Shown: positions 8,304 through 15,971, counted from the first letter of the stretch. The stretch is DNA of 32,795 bases from Thermoleophilaceae bacterium (GCA_016462645.1 JAEMSX010000024.1:1-32795), one strand, 5' to 3'. Translations and numbers: made by a program. The notes: generated by a model from the sequence alone, not told the origin.

Positions 8304-8681
8304 ATGCGAGTAAAGATGTGCAGCATCCACGTGGACGACCCGGCCGAAGCGTTCGAGTTCTATGTCGGAACGCTCGGCTTCATGGAACTGCTCTCCTCGC
8401 CCGAGCACAATCTCTACATCGTCAAGGCTGCTGACCCGCGTTCCGATGTCGGCCTCCTGCTCGAGCCCAGCGACAACCCGATCGCAGCCGAGTACATGAA
8501 GGGCCTGCACGAGGAGAACATTCCGGTGATCGTTTTCGGCGTCGAGGACGTCGATGCCGAGTATGAGCGACTGACGGCGCTGGGTGTCGAGTTCACGAGC
8601 GAGCCCACGACGGGGCCGTCCGGAACGTCGGCAATCTTCGACGACACCTGCGGCAATCTGATTCAGATTCACCAGGACTGA
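8304..8681 (+). CDS. VOC family protein (glyoxalase/bleomycin-resistance fold)
   Basis: 125 aa, one VOC domain made of two beta-alpha-beta-beta-beta modules. The first module starts with SIHVDDPAEAFEFYVGTLGF and the second ends with DDTCGNLIQIHQD, the usual VOC hallmarks. Candidate metal ligands include H9 and residues of the final strand, but the substrate cannot be told; the family includes glyoxalases, dioxygenases and antibiotic-binding proteins. It is cotranscribed with the DUF1801 gene, which starts 4 bp after its stop. Confidence 0.8.
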   Translation: MRVKMCSIHVDDPAEAFEFYVGTLGFMELLSSPEHNLYIVKAADPRSDVGLLLEPSDNPIAAEYMKGLHEENIPVIVFGVEDVDAEYERLTALGVEFTSEPTTGPSGTSAIFDDTCGNLIQIHQD

Positions 8682-8685
8682 CCCC

Positions 8686-9096
8686 GTGAAACCGGAGAAC
8701 AAGACTCAGCCCACAGACGCCTCGGTCAGTCAGTACCTCAACTCGATCGAGGACGAAGGCCGCCGCAAGGACGCGAAGCGGTTCGCAAAGCTCGCCAAGG
8801 AAGTGACCGGCGCGCAGGCCGTGATGTGGGGCACGGGGATCGTCGGATTCGGAAATCACCACTACGTCTACGCCAGTGGGCGCGAGGGCGACACCGCAGC
8901 CGTGGGATTCGCCGCAAGAAAGAATGCGCTGGCGATCTACGGGTTGTTGAACGACGAACCGAACCTCAAGCTTCTCAAGGAACTCGGCCCGCACGGGACC
9001 GGCAAGGGCTGCCTCTACGTGAAGGATTTCACCGAGATTCACACCGGCGTCCTGAAGCAGTTGGTCAAGGCGGCGTACGCCTCCCGCGCCGACTAA
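8686..9096 (+). CDS. DUF1801 (YdhG-like) domain protein
   Basis: 136 aa, GTG start 4 bp after the VOC stop, so translationally linked. The VMWGTGIVGFGNHHYVYASG block and the C-terminal LGPHGTGKGCLYVKDFTEI block are typical of DUF1801, a small cytoplasmic family of unknown biochemical role. Its TAA stop shares CTAA (9093-9096) with the stop of the convergent membrane gene. Confidence 0.8.
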   Translation: MKPENKTQPTDASVSQYLNSIEDEGRRKDAKRFAKLAKEVTGAQAVMWGTGIVGFGNHHYVYASGREGDTAAVGFAARKNALAIYGLLNDEPNLKLLKELGPHGTGKGCLYVKDFTEIHTGVLKQLVKAAYASRAD

Positions 9097-9827
9097 TCCG
9101 AGACTTTCCCGCCGATCGCGTTGAAGAACGCATTGCGCCAGCGCACCGATTTGCCGTCAGGCGGGAAGCGCTCCTCGGAGCGCGCGAGCTTCTTCTCGTC
9201 GTAGAAGCGGTGTGCCCACGGTGAGTGCGGCGCGGCCAACCTACAGGTCGCCCACAGCCCGAAGAACGGGATGAAGATCGCGATCACCCCGTGTGCGATC
9301 CGGCCCTTGAAGAACGAAATGATCGAAAGCACTAGCGCCTGGAGGATCGTCAGGACCACGACCGTCTGAGACGAGTTGTCCTCAACTCCGAACGGACGGG
9401 CTCCGATCACAACCAGTCCCATGAACGCCACGACCAGAACAACTGCGTCGAGCGAGATCCGCCCCTGCTCAGTCCAATAGACGTCGTCGAGATGGACCCA
9501 CAGCGCAAACTCGTCCAGCGTCAAGCCGCAGCCGACGCCGAACAGCACTGCGGTCGCCTGGTACCACGGCGACGACGGCTCCATCGCGTAGCCGAGGAAG
9601 CCGGTGATGATCATCAGCGAAATCCCCCAGACGAGGTGATGGAGATGCAGGCCCGAGTCGGTCTCGACGTTGCCCGGCCACCACTTGACCTGGGCGCGAA
9701 TCATGCGCGCGCTCGTGCGGATGAAGAGGAACGATCCGACAAATCCCAGCAGCACCAGAAACGCGGCCTCGCGCCCAGAGTGCTCGGCATTCCCGAGCGA
9801 GAGCGTTGCGGCGCTAACGACTTGCAT
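9093..9827 (-). CDS. Integral membrane protein of unknown function
   Basis: About 244 aa with five or six hydrophobic segments. Conserved-looking polar residues sit at membrane borders: a GLHLHHLVWG block (three His), DEFALWVHLDDVYW (acidic plus His) and a charged C-terminal tail. Such His/Asp clusters could bind a metal, but I recognise no characterised family. Start choice: ATG at 9827 (or 9836) gives a protein beginning just before the first span; the longer version would run far into the upstream gene. The start overlaps the 3' end of the PLC-like gene by 14 bp, so the two are probably translationally coupled and may act together. Confidence 0.65.
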   Translation of the reverse strand: MQVVSAATLSLGNAEHSGREAAFLVLLGFVGSFLFIRTSARMIRAQVKWWPGNVETDSGLHLHHLVWGISLMIITGFLGYAMEPSSPWYQATAVLFGVGCGLTLDEFALWVHLDDVYWTEQGRISLDAVVLVVAFMGLVVIGARPFGVEDNSSQTVVVLTILQALVLSIISFFKGRIAHGVIAIFIPFFGLWATCRLAAPHSPWAHRFYDEKKLARSEERFPPDGKSVRWRNAFFNAIGGKVSD

Positions 9828-11940
9828 TGAGGTCATCCACGACACCGAAGAGGTCGCCCTCACGGTAGAAGTCCACGGCGATGAGACTGGCCAGCAGATT
9901 GCGCTTCTTCTCGCAGCGCGCAATACGCGATGAGAGAAATGCCTGGCTGTTGACGCGGCGGGCGATGCTCGGCCGCGGATTCGGGGCGGTGTCCACCCAG
10001 TTGTTGATCAGAAACAGGGTGTTCTCGGGGGAGCCGCGCTCCTCATCGCACGAGGACGGCGCGCGCAGCTGCTCGATGTTCGAGAAATGAAACGGCGTCT
10101 CCTGGACTGATTCGTAGGCGTTGTGCATCCATGGAATTGTCGGTGTCTCCTTCTCCGTCATCAGCATGAGACGCTTGTTCTTGTCGATCATCTCCCCCAG
10201 TGTCGGCCATTCGGGACCCCAGGGTCCGTCGTAGGCGTACTTCCTCAGACCGGCCCGCTCAAAATACTCGGCTATGTCCTGCCAGGGCACGTAGTCCTCG
10301 ATCACGACGAACACGACCTCGCGCGGGTTCTGCTCCATGTAGGTGCGCAGCGCGCTCGTCGCTTCGTTCAGCTTCGTCGCGCCGAGTTCGCAGAAGCCGT
10401 GGCACATGAACAGTTCAGGATCCACACCTTCGGGTTTTGAGATCGAGCGCCGGATCCGATCGGCAGCATCGACGAACTGATCACCAAACTCGGCCCGCAT
10501 CTCACTGCGCGCCTTCGGGGAGCTGCGCACGGTGTCGGTGTAGACGCGGCGACCCGGGTAGGCGTAGTAGACGTCAAAGAGCAGCCCATGAATGCCGTCG
10601 CTGAGCTGGGATGCGATCGACTCCTCCTGCGACGGGAACAGCCAGTTCGGACTCGAAGCCACCGACATCGAATTGTGCGTCGCTGCGATCGCGACGCTGT
10701 TGAGCGGCCGATCGCAGAGCTGCTCATCGCCGTTGCAGGCGCCGGTGCTGCGCACGAGCCCGAATGACTGCAGTCCGCCGCCGACATGAATCGCGCCGAC
10801 AATCGTGACCGTGATCATCGCCCCGATCGCGCCGATCGCCGCCGCCCGCGCGTACTTCTTGCGCTGTCCGCGAAGCTCGGCCGCGGCCTGTCCGGACTCG
10901 GCGGACGGCGCGGGCGCGGCGATCAGCGCCAGCTCCTGCAGGCCGACTGCGACCACGAGAACGCCGCCCATCGTGAGCACGAAGCCGGCCGCTTCGAGCG
11001 GCGCGAGCGCGAGCCACAGACCGAAGGCGACTGTTCCCAGAGCCCAGCCGACGCGCGCACGAGTCGACTCCGGCGACTGCACGCGGTCGACGAAGCTCCG
11101 TGCTCGGTCCTGAACCCGCACCCCGCTGAGTACCCCGTCGATCACAACCGACAGCACGACGCCGAGGCCGATCATCAGAATCGCGATCGTCAGGAGATTG
11201 CTGAGGAAGGCATCCCAGATCAGTTCGCCGACGTGGCGGTCGACGACCCCGCCGTTGACCACCGGACGCAGCGCGAAGAAGCGCGCGATGAAGTAGCCCG
11301 CGACGATCAGTCCGCCACCGAGGATCAGCGAGATCCCGAGCCGTCCGATCGAGCGCAAACGGTCCGCCGAGATCACGAACGCCGCAGCAAGCAGTAGAAG
11401 CGTGAGGATGACGAGGTAGACACTGAGGTTGTGGCTGGCGCGCGCCGCGTCGCTGAGACCCCGGACCGATTTGAAGCTCGCGACCTGAAGCAGGGCGTCG
11501 TCGAAGCTCTCCGGGATCTGATTGCCGATGTCGGGCGCCAGTTGTCGCAGTCCCTGGCTGACAATGATTCCGACGTTCGCGATCGTCAGAACCGCGCTGT
11601 CGGAGTCGCCCTCGATGAGCGCACGGTGGGTCTGCAGGACCGCGCTGCGGAAGAGCCGCTGGAAGGCAGCACTCTCGATCACCACACCTGAAACCGAATC
11701 GATCAGTGGCCGGACCGCGACGGCATCCTCAGCAAGTTCATCGACGACGAAGTCACCCAGGCGGTCGGAGACGACTTCGCGGACATCGGGTTCTCGCAGC
11801 GACTCCTGGGCGTGATCCGCGAAGCGGGCCGAGTTGAAGAGATTGGAGTTGACATACAGCGCGACCGTTGTCGCGGCCAGGACGATCGCCACGATCCACA
11901 GGATCAAGTCGGCCCAGCGATTGCGGCCCTTGCTATCCAC
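9814..11940 (-). CDS. Membrane protein with C-terminal PLC-like phosphodiesterase domain
   Basis: About 708 aa from the GTG at 11940. The N-terminal part has a span at about 10-32, an extracytoplasmic region of about 120 residues, then several further spans up to about residue 395. The C-terminal 310 residues resemble the PI-PLC X-like TIM-barrel phosphodiesterases. The ATHNSMS block gives H422, the first catalytic His; MCHGFCELG gives H514, a second candidate. Topology suggests the barrel faces outside. The expected chemistry is cleavage of a phosphodiester in a lipid or polymer headgroup, but the substrate is unknown. The start is uncertain: no strong ribosome binding site, and a tiny ORF ends 8 bases inside this gene. 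A decayed relative of its N-terminus lies at 14098-14415. Confidence 0.7.
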   Translation of the reverse strand: MDSKGRNRWADLILWIVAIVLAATTVALYVNSNLFNSARFADHAQESLREPDVREVVSDRLGDFVVDELAEDAVAVRPLIDSVSGVVIESAAFQRLFRSAVLQTHRALIEGDSDSAVLTIANVGIIVSQGLRQLAPDIGNQIPESFDDALLQVASFKSVRGLSDAARASHNLSVYLVILTLLLLAAAFVISADRLRSIGRLGISLILGGGLIVAGYFIARFFALRPVVNGGVVDRHVGELIWDAFLSNLLTIAILMIGLGVVLSVVIDGVLSGVRVQDRARSFVDRVQSPESTRARVGWALGTVAFGLWLALAPLEAAGFVLTMGGVLVVAVGLQELALIAAPAPSAESGQAAAELRGQRKKYARAAAIGAIGAMITVTIVGAIHVGGGLQSFGLVRSTGACNGDEQLCDRPLNSVAIAATHNSMSVASSPNWLFPSQEESIASQLSDGIHGLLFDVYYAYPGRRVYTDTVRSSPKARSEMRAEFGDQFVDAADRIRRSISKPEGVDPELFMCHGFCELGATKLNEATSALRTYMEQNPREVVFVVIEDYVPWQDIAEYFERAGLRKYAYDGPWGPEWPTLGEMIDKNKRLMLMTEKETPTIPWMHNAYESVQETPFHFSNIEQLRAPSSCDEERGSPENTLFLINNWVDTAPNPRPSIARRVNSQAFLSSRIARCEKKRNLLASLIAVDFYREGDLFGVVDDLNASR

Positions 11941-12058
11941 CGACGATCGCCGCCCAAGCGTCGAATTCGCCGGCGCGAAACAGGATCGCCGGGTCCACGA
12001 GCCGGCGCTCCTCGACGCCGTCGAATGACGCGGATGTGTTCGTCGCAATCGGACCCAA
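11933..12058 (-). CDS. Possible 41-aa ORF leading into the PLC-like gene
   Basis: A short ORF with a TTG start at 12058 and TAG at 11935-11933. Its stop falls just inside the next gene, whose GTG is at 11940, a layout typical of translational coupling. The peptide has a balanced composition (VEERRLVDPAILFRAG and EFDAWAAIVGG) instead of the Arg/Pro-rich look of GC-rich shadow frames, and about 78% of third positions are G or C. TAGATT lies 9 nt upstream. No homologue is recognised. It could be a leader peptide, a real small protein or chance. Confidence 0.35.
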   Translation of the reverse strand: MGPIATNTSASFDGVEERRLVDPAILFRAGEFDAWAAIVGG

Positions 12059-12067
12059 GGCCCAGAC

Positions 12068-12073
12068 AATCTA
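12068..12073 (-). promoter_or_regulatory. -10 hexamer TAGATT for the leftward PLC-like unit
   Basis: TAGATT on the minus strand sits 9 nt before the TTG of the small ORF. The same hexamer serves the divergent gene at 12157-12162. It is the best promoter candidate in the 228-bp gap, which otherwise shows nothing. Confidence 0.35.
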
Positions 12074-12156
12074 TTCGCACGCCCCGAGCAATCCGTCAGA
12101 ACCGCGCGCGTGCCGGTGATCGCCACGTAGAGGCGCGGTCGGTGCCGGAAGATCTG

Positions 12157-12162
12157 TAGATT
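12157..12162 (+). promoter_or_regulatory. -10 hexamer TAGATT, leaderless start of homocysteine S-methyltransferase
   Basis: TAGATT is exactly 6 nt before the ATG at 12169. Confidence 0.5.
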
Positions 12163-12168
12163 CGGGTC

Positions 12169-13104
12169 ATGGCTCTGGCTTCAGCGCTTCCCCAGCTGGA
12201 CGGCGGACTCTTCCTGACGGACGGCGGCCTCGAAACTGACCTGATCTTCAACGACGGCGTCGAGCTGCCTGAGTTTGCGGCCTTTGTGCTGCTCGACGAC
12301 GATGACGGTCTGGCGGCGCTCCGTCGCTACTACGCACGTTTCACGGAGATCGCCGACCGGCACGACACCGGGTTCGTGCTCGAGTCGCCGACCTGGCGAT
12401 CGAATCCCGACTGGGGCGAGAAACTCGGCTACGGACGCGAAGAACTGACCGCGGCCAACCGCCGCGCGATCGAACTGATGATTGCTCTGCGCGGCGAGCT
12501 CGCGGGCTCCGCGGGTCCGATCGTCGTCAGCGGATGCGTCGGCCCGCGTGGTGACGGATACGTGACCGGCGCAGCGATGACCGCAGAGGAGGCCGCCGAG
12601 TATCACCGCCTACAGGTCGAGGCCTTCGACTCTGCCGGCGCGGACATGGTCTCCGCGATCACCATGACGAATGTCGCCGAGGCCACCGGGGTGGCAACGG
12701 CGGCCGCTGCTGCCGGGATCCCGAGCGCGATCTCCTTCACGATCGAGACGGACAGCCATCTACCCGACGGGACACCCCTGCTGGATGCGATCGTCGCCGT
12801 CGACGATGCAACAGGCGGCGCCCCGGCGTATTACATGATCAACTGCGCGCATCCCGATCACTTCTCCGACGTGCTCGACGAGGCGGTCCCGGCAACGGGC
12901 CGAATCCGCGGTCTGCGCGCCAATGCCTCACGCATGAGTCACGAGGAACTCGATGCCGCGGAGGAGCTTGACGACGGCGACCCGCTGGAACTCGGCGCGC
13001 AGTACGCGGAAATCCGTCAACGATTTCCTGCGATCAACGTGCTTGGCGGATGCTGCGGGACGGACGCCCGGCACGTCGCGGCGATCGCGGACGCCTGCAG
13101 CTGA
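12169..13104 (+). CDS. mmuM: Homocysteine S-methyltransferase family protein (MmuM-like)
   Basis: 311 aa, the normal length for the single-domain, cobalamin-independent homocysteine S-methyltransferases. The LTDGGLETDLIF start, the zinc-ligand Cys in INCAHP (C226) and the paired Cys in GGCCGTD (C295, C296) are all present. The enzyme transfers a methyl group to homocysteine, usually from S-methylmethionine or S-adenosylmethionine, to make methionine in the cytoplasm. The donor is not readable here, so the symbol is a family label. The gene is monocistronic, with a cupin gene converging 8 bp after its stop. Confidence 0.85.
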   Translation: MALASALPQLDGGLFLTDGGLETDLIFNDGVELPEFAAFVLLDDDDGLAALRRYYARFTEIADRHDTGFVLESPTWRSNPDWGEKLGYGREELTAANRRAIELMIALRGELAGSAGPIVVSGCVGPRGDGYVTGAAMTAEEAAEYHRLQVEAFDSAGADMVSAITMTNVAEATGVATAAAAAGIPSAISFTIETDSHLPDGTPLLDAIVAVDDATGGAPAYYMINCAHPDHFSDVLDEAVPATGRIRGLRANASRMSHEELDAAEELDDGDPLELGAQYAEIRQRFPAINVLGGCCGTDARHVAAIADACS

Positions 13105-13112
13105 CTTCGACG

Positions 13113-13484
13113 CTACTGCGCCCAAGGCGGCGTGAACCGCTCGCCGTCGACCATCGCCCGCGCCCCGACCGGAAGACAACACACTGCCTCAAACGCAGCA
13201 TCGTCGGAGCTGGCGATCGAGAATGGAGTGTCGCGAGGGACGATCAATGCGTCCCCAGGCGAAACGCGATGCTCGCGCCCATCGATGGTCGCGGTCGCGG
13301 TCCCGGACAGCGCCACGAAGACCTCTTCGCGTTCGAGTTCGTGGGTCGGGCTTGAGCTGCCCGGATCGAGCGTGACCCGCCAGACGCTCGTATCTTTGGC
13401 GCCTCGGCTCGGCGAGGCAAGGCCGATCACGTGCGTGCCGTCGGCGTGGAATTCCGGCGCCAGCAAGCTTGAGATGACTGTCAT
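13113..13484 (-). CDS. Single-domain cupin protein
   Basis: 123 aa beta-barrel of the cupin type. Motif 1 reads PTHELEREEVFVALSGTA and motif 2 SPGDALIVPRDTPFSI. Motif 1 has one His (THE) where many metal-binding cupins have HxH, so metal binding may be weak or changed. Its role is probably binding or converting a small molecule; the substrate is unknown. It is transcribed divergently from a marR-type regulator 62 bp away and has a good ribosome binding site (GGGAGA, 7 nt before ATG), unlike the leaderless genes around. The regulator likely controls this gene. Confidence 0.75.
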   Translation of the reverse strand: MTVISSLLAPEFHADGTHVIGLASPSRGAKDTSVWRVTLDPGSSSPTHELEREEVFVALSGTATATIDGREHRVSPGDALIVPRDTPFSIASSDDAAFEAVCCLPVGARAMVDGERFTPPWAQ

Positions 13485-13525
13485 TCTGGTTCTCCCATTC
13501 GAGGTGTTGACTGAATCCGTCCTAA

Positions 13526-13545
13526 TAGTAAACTATTGTTTACTA
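13526..13545. promoter_or_regulatory. Perfect palindromic operator between cupin and marR genes
   Basis: TAGTAAAC at 13526-13533 and GTTTACTA at 13538-13545 are perfect inverted 8-mers around TATT. The site ends one base before the MarR ATG and is strikingly AT-rich here. MarR proteins bind such palindromes and usually repress themselves and the divergent gene. A TATTGT -10 candidate (13534-13539) lies inside it, so binding would block initiation. Confidence 0.75.
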
Positions 13546-13546
13546 C

Positions 13547-14008
13547 ATGGACCTGGCAATCATCATCGCGGGCGCCAACCGCGCGCTCGCCGAACGTCTC
13601 AGCGCTGACCTCGCGACCGCGGGATTCGACTTCATGCGACCGGGTTTCGGTTACGTGATGCGCTCGCTCGGCGACGATTCAGCCACGCTCACCGAGCTTG
13701 CCGAGCGGCTCGACGTCTCCAAACAGGCGCTCAAGAAGGTCGTCGACGAAATGGAGTCGATCGGACTGATTGAGCGCCACCCCCACGCAGTCGACAAGCG
13801 CGCAAAACTGCTCATGCTCTCAGCGGCGGGCCTACGCGCACGGGCTGCCGCGCTCGCGACGAGCGCGCAGATCGAAGCCGAACTTCGAGAGCGGATCGGG
13901 GAAGATGCGGTCGACGCAACCCGAGCCGTGCTGCTCGACTTCATCGAGCGCCAGGGCGGCATGGACGACATGAGGGCGATGCGCGCCCGGCCGATGTTTC
14001 AACTCTGA
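13547..14008 (+). CDS. MarR family transcriptional regulator
   Basis: 153 aa with a central winged helix-turn-helix (about 42-100). The LTELAERLDVSKQALKKVVD segment is the DNA-recognition part, and HPHAVDKRAKLLMLSAAG is the wing, with the Asp-Lys-Arg pattern typical of MarR. Flanking helices form the dimer interface. MarR dimers release DNA when a small ligand binds. The perfect palindrome next to its start codon and the divergent cupin gene indicate autoregulation and control of the cupin; the ligand is unknown. The tRNA-repeat boundary begins 10 bp after its stop. Confidence 0.85.
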   Translation: MDLAIIIAGANRALAERLSADLATAGFDFMRPGFGYVMRSLGDDSATLTELAERLDVSKQALKKVVDEMESIGLIERHPHAVDKRAKLLMLSAAGLRARAAALATSAQIEAELRERIGEDAVDATRAVLLDFIERQGGMDDMRAMRARPMFQL

Positions 14009-14015
14009 GCGAACA

Positions 14016-14040
14016 AGAGCCCCGCCGAGGCAGGGCTTTC
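14016..14040. terminator. Duplicated terminator hairpin of the tRNA-Glu remnant
   Basis: GAGCCC and GGGCTT around CGCCGAGGCA form a hairpin almost identical to the one following the intact tRNA-Glu at 16051-16074. The minus-strand T-run is interrupted in this copy. It may also end the MarR transcript on the plus strand. Confidence 0.55.
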
Positions 14041-14065
14041 AGGGGTACCGCCACGGGGATTCGAA
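14018..14065 (-). repeat. Direct repeat A: tRNA-Glu 3' fragment plus terminator
   Basis: 48 bp aligned without gaps to 16053-16100 at a constant offset of 2,035 bp. The 20 bp at 14046-14065 are identical and correspond to the acceptor arm and T-loop of tRNA-Glu; differences are confined to one base of the hairpin loop and four bases between hairpin and tRNA end. Beyond the T-loop only patchy similarity remains, so this is a tRNA 3' remnant and not a second tRNA. It has the form of an attachment-site copy. Confidence 0.75.
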
Positions 14066-14097
14066 TCCGTTTCAGCGAACCCCGACGAAATCAGCGT

Positions 14098-14415
14098 TCA
14101 AGCGGAATCCTGCTCCGTCACTGTGATCGAAACCCGGCCCAGATTCCAACTGAAGGGGCTGAAGATGGGCGCCAACTGGGGCGCCCTTGGGATCGAGTGA
14201 CGTGCGATGAACTTCAGGAAAAGCTCAATCTGTTCGGCGAGAAGGCGTCGAAGCTGCTGCCAACCGATGTCCTGCCGCTCGAGCACGGTCTGCGCGCGGT
14301 CGGCGAAGCGCGCAGAGTTGAAGATGTTCGCGTTGATGCGGAGCGCGACGATCGCCAGTGCGATCTCGAAGAGGCGGTCGACCGACGCGATGACCAGCGC
14401 CGGGGCGTCATCCCC
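14098..14415 (-). pseudogene. Decayed N-terminal fragment related to the PLC-like membrane protein
   Basis: A minus-strand frame, closed by TGA at 14100-14098, reads LFEIALAIVALRI followed by NANIFNSARFADRAQ. The intact gene at 9814-11940 has WIVAIVLAATTVAL followed by NSNLFNSARFADHAQ, 12 of 15 identical in the second block, with a similar heptad-like continuation. No ATG, GTG or TTG lies in a sensible position before the hydrophobic segment, and the frame runs into the CoA transferase gene. It therefore looks like a truncated paralogue lacking its start and more than 80% of the protein. The rest of 14009-14437 shows no other gene. Confidence 0.55.
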
Positions 14416-14437
14416 GGCGCTGATCGCCAGAGCCGGA

Positions 14438-15889
14438 TCAGTCTGAGCCGAACGCGTCCCACGACAGCGGGGACGAGCCCAGCGGCTGCGGACCGCGGGC
14501 GAAATGCGGCTTGATGTCGGGCATGTCGATCATCGAAGGCAGGTAGCTGACCTCGCCGAACGGCCCGTCCGTGTGCGCGATCGGAAGGTCTTTGTTCGCC
14601 ACGAGATCGGCAAAGGACAGTGAACCGTCGAGCGCCGAGGCGTCGAGCAGTCCGACCTCCTGGGCCCACATGCACATGCGCGTGAGCGACACCCTCACCT
14701 GGTAGCTGCCACCCTCGGTCGCGCGACGGTGCAGGGCGGCCGCAACGCCGGCCGAGCCGACGTATGCGGCGAGGTAGTCCGCGAAGATCACCTGGACCGG
14801 CATCATCGGAGCGTCGAGCGCACCCTCCGAGTCGACGTAGCCGGAGACCGTCACGGCCATCATGTCGAAGCCGCGGAAGTTCGCCCACTCGCCCTCGAAA
14901 TCGAAGCAGCGGAGCTCGTGGGCGATGATGCCCGGCTTGCTCGTCGCGAGCGTCTTCGGTGAGATGCCCTTCTGATCAAGGTTCAGGTACGAGCACGTGA
15001 AGACATCGGCGTCCTGCAGCAGCTCAAAGAACTTCTTGCGGTCCTCGTCGACCTCGAAATCGCAGTAGGCGGCGAGCTTGCCATTGTCGGTCTCGAGCCG
15101 CCAGTTCATGTGGTCGGGGTAGTTCGGCTTGGAGATGTGCAGCACATCGGCGCCGAACTCGGCGAGCGTGCGGGCGGTGACTGGTCCACCGATCACGTGC
15201 GAGCAGTCGAGCACGCGCACGCCCGAAAGCGGCATGTCGCCGCCCTCTGGAAGCGGGATCGGGTCGCTCTCGCCGATCTTCATCACTTCGACAACCGGCT
15301 TCTCTGCGAGTCGGCGACCGACCGGGTGGGCGAGCCACTCGTCGGATGTGCGCACCATGCCGATCGCGCCGGACTCCTCGCGGATCGCGAGCTCCAGGTC
15401 CTCGGCGTCCCACTGCATGATCGCGGCCTCGACGGCGCGCTGTGTCGGCGCGCACTTGAGCACCTTGAACACGGCCTCTTTCAGGCGCGGATAGAAGAGC
15501 TCGACCTTCACGAAACGGCCATCGCGAGTCGGAAAGAACTCACCGCTGATCGGGTCATCGACGCCGACGCCGGTGCCGTAGTCCGTGAAGGGCAGTTGGC
15601 GGCCGTTCTGACGCATGAACGCTATTCCGTGGTGCTGGTGCACGGCGTTGTGCACATCGGTGGTCACGCTCTGAACGTCACCGCCGCGACTGCGCCAGAT
15701 CTGACCCAGCGCCAGTCCGAAGGCCGCCTGCGCCCCGGCCATCAGTTCGCCGAACTTGTGACGCGATGCGAGCACGGGGTCGGCGCCGGTGATCGTGATG
15801 TCCCCGGGGTAGTCCGACTCCTTCAGTCCGACGGCTCCCAAAACATCATCAAGGGCTTTCTGAGAACCAGGACTTTCGACTTTGGCCAT
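14438..15889 (-). CDS. CaiB/BaiF family (class III) CoA transferase, extended form
   Basis: 483 aa. Class III CoA transferases move CoA between carboxylic acids through an aspartyl intermediate. The core module starts near residue 221 (LSGVRVLDCSHVIGGP, EFGADVLHI) and contains RGFDMM, whose D342 aligns with the catalytic Asp of the RPGYD motif. Residues 30-215 resemble the C-terminal half of the same family (RDGRFVKVELFYPRLKEAV, WDAEDLELAI, EWLAHPVGRRLAEKPV), so the chain looks like partial domain + core, in permuted order. Substrate is unknown. The gene lies inside the tRNA-Glu-bounded segment with no pathway partner, which suggests transfer or insertion. Its start is followed upstream by GGAG at an over-long spacing. 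Confidence 0.75.
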   Translation of the reverse strand: MAKVESPGSQKALDDVLGAVGLKESDYPGDITITGADPVLASRHKFGELMAGAQAAFGLALGQIWRSRGGDVQSVTTDVHNAVHQHHGIAFMRQNGRQLPFTDYGTGVGVDDPISGEFFPTRDGRFVKVELFYPRLKEAVFKVLKCAPTQRAVEAAIMQWDAEDLELAIREESGAIGMVRTSDEWLAHPVGRRLAEKPVVEVMKIGESDPIPLPEGGDMPLSGVRVLDCSHVIGGPVTARTLAEFGADVLHISKPNYPDHMNWRLETDNGKLAAYCDFEVDEDRKKFFELLQDADVFTCSYLNLDQKGISPKTLATSKPGIIAHELRCFDFEGEWANFRGFDMMAVTVSGYVDSEGALDAPMMPVQVIFADYLAAYVGSAGVAAALHRRATEGGSYQVRVSLTRMCMWAQEVGLLDASALDGSLSFADLVANKDLPIAHTDGPFGEVSYLPSMIDMPDIKPHFARGPQPLGSSPLSWDAFGSD

Positions 15890-15931
15890 ACGACTTCACA
15901 ACTCCGTTCAGTTACAGGGGTAGGCGCTCGC

Positions 15932-15949
15932 GCCGACCCCGAGGTCGGC
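15932..15949. other. Perfect 7-bp hairpin in the CoA transferase leader
   Basis: GCCGACC and GGTCGGC flank CCGA, 43-60 bp upstream of the CoA transferase start. There is no T-run, so it is not a normal terminator. It could act as a leader structure or be an element end. Confidence 0.3.
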
Positions 15950-15971
15950 GACCGGACGAGAATTCCGTATT

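Noticed and set aside
9828-9923. Longer N-terminus of the 244-aa membrane protein
   Set aside because: It would lie within the PLC-like gene and adds a Ser/Arg-rich stretch not expected before the first span.
14016-14120. A second complete tRNA-Glu next to the MarR gene
   Set aside because: Only the acceptor 3' strand and T-loop part match; the anticodon arm, D arm and acceptor 5' strand are missing.
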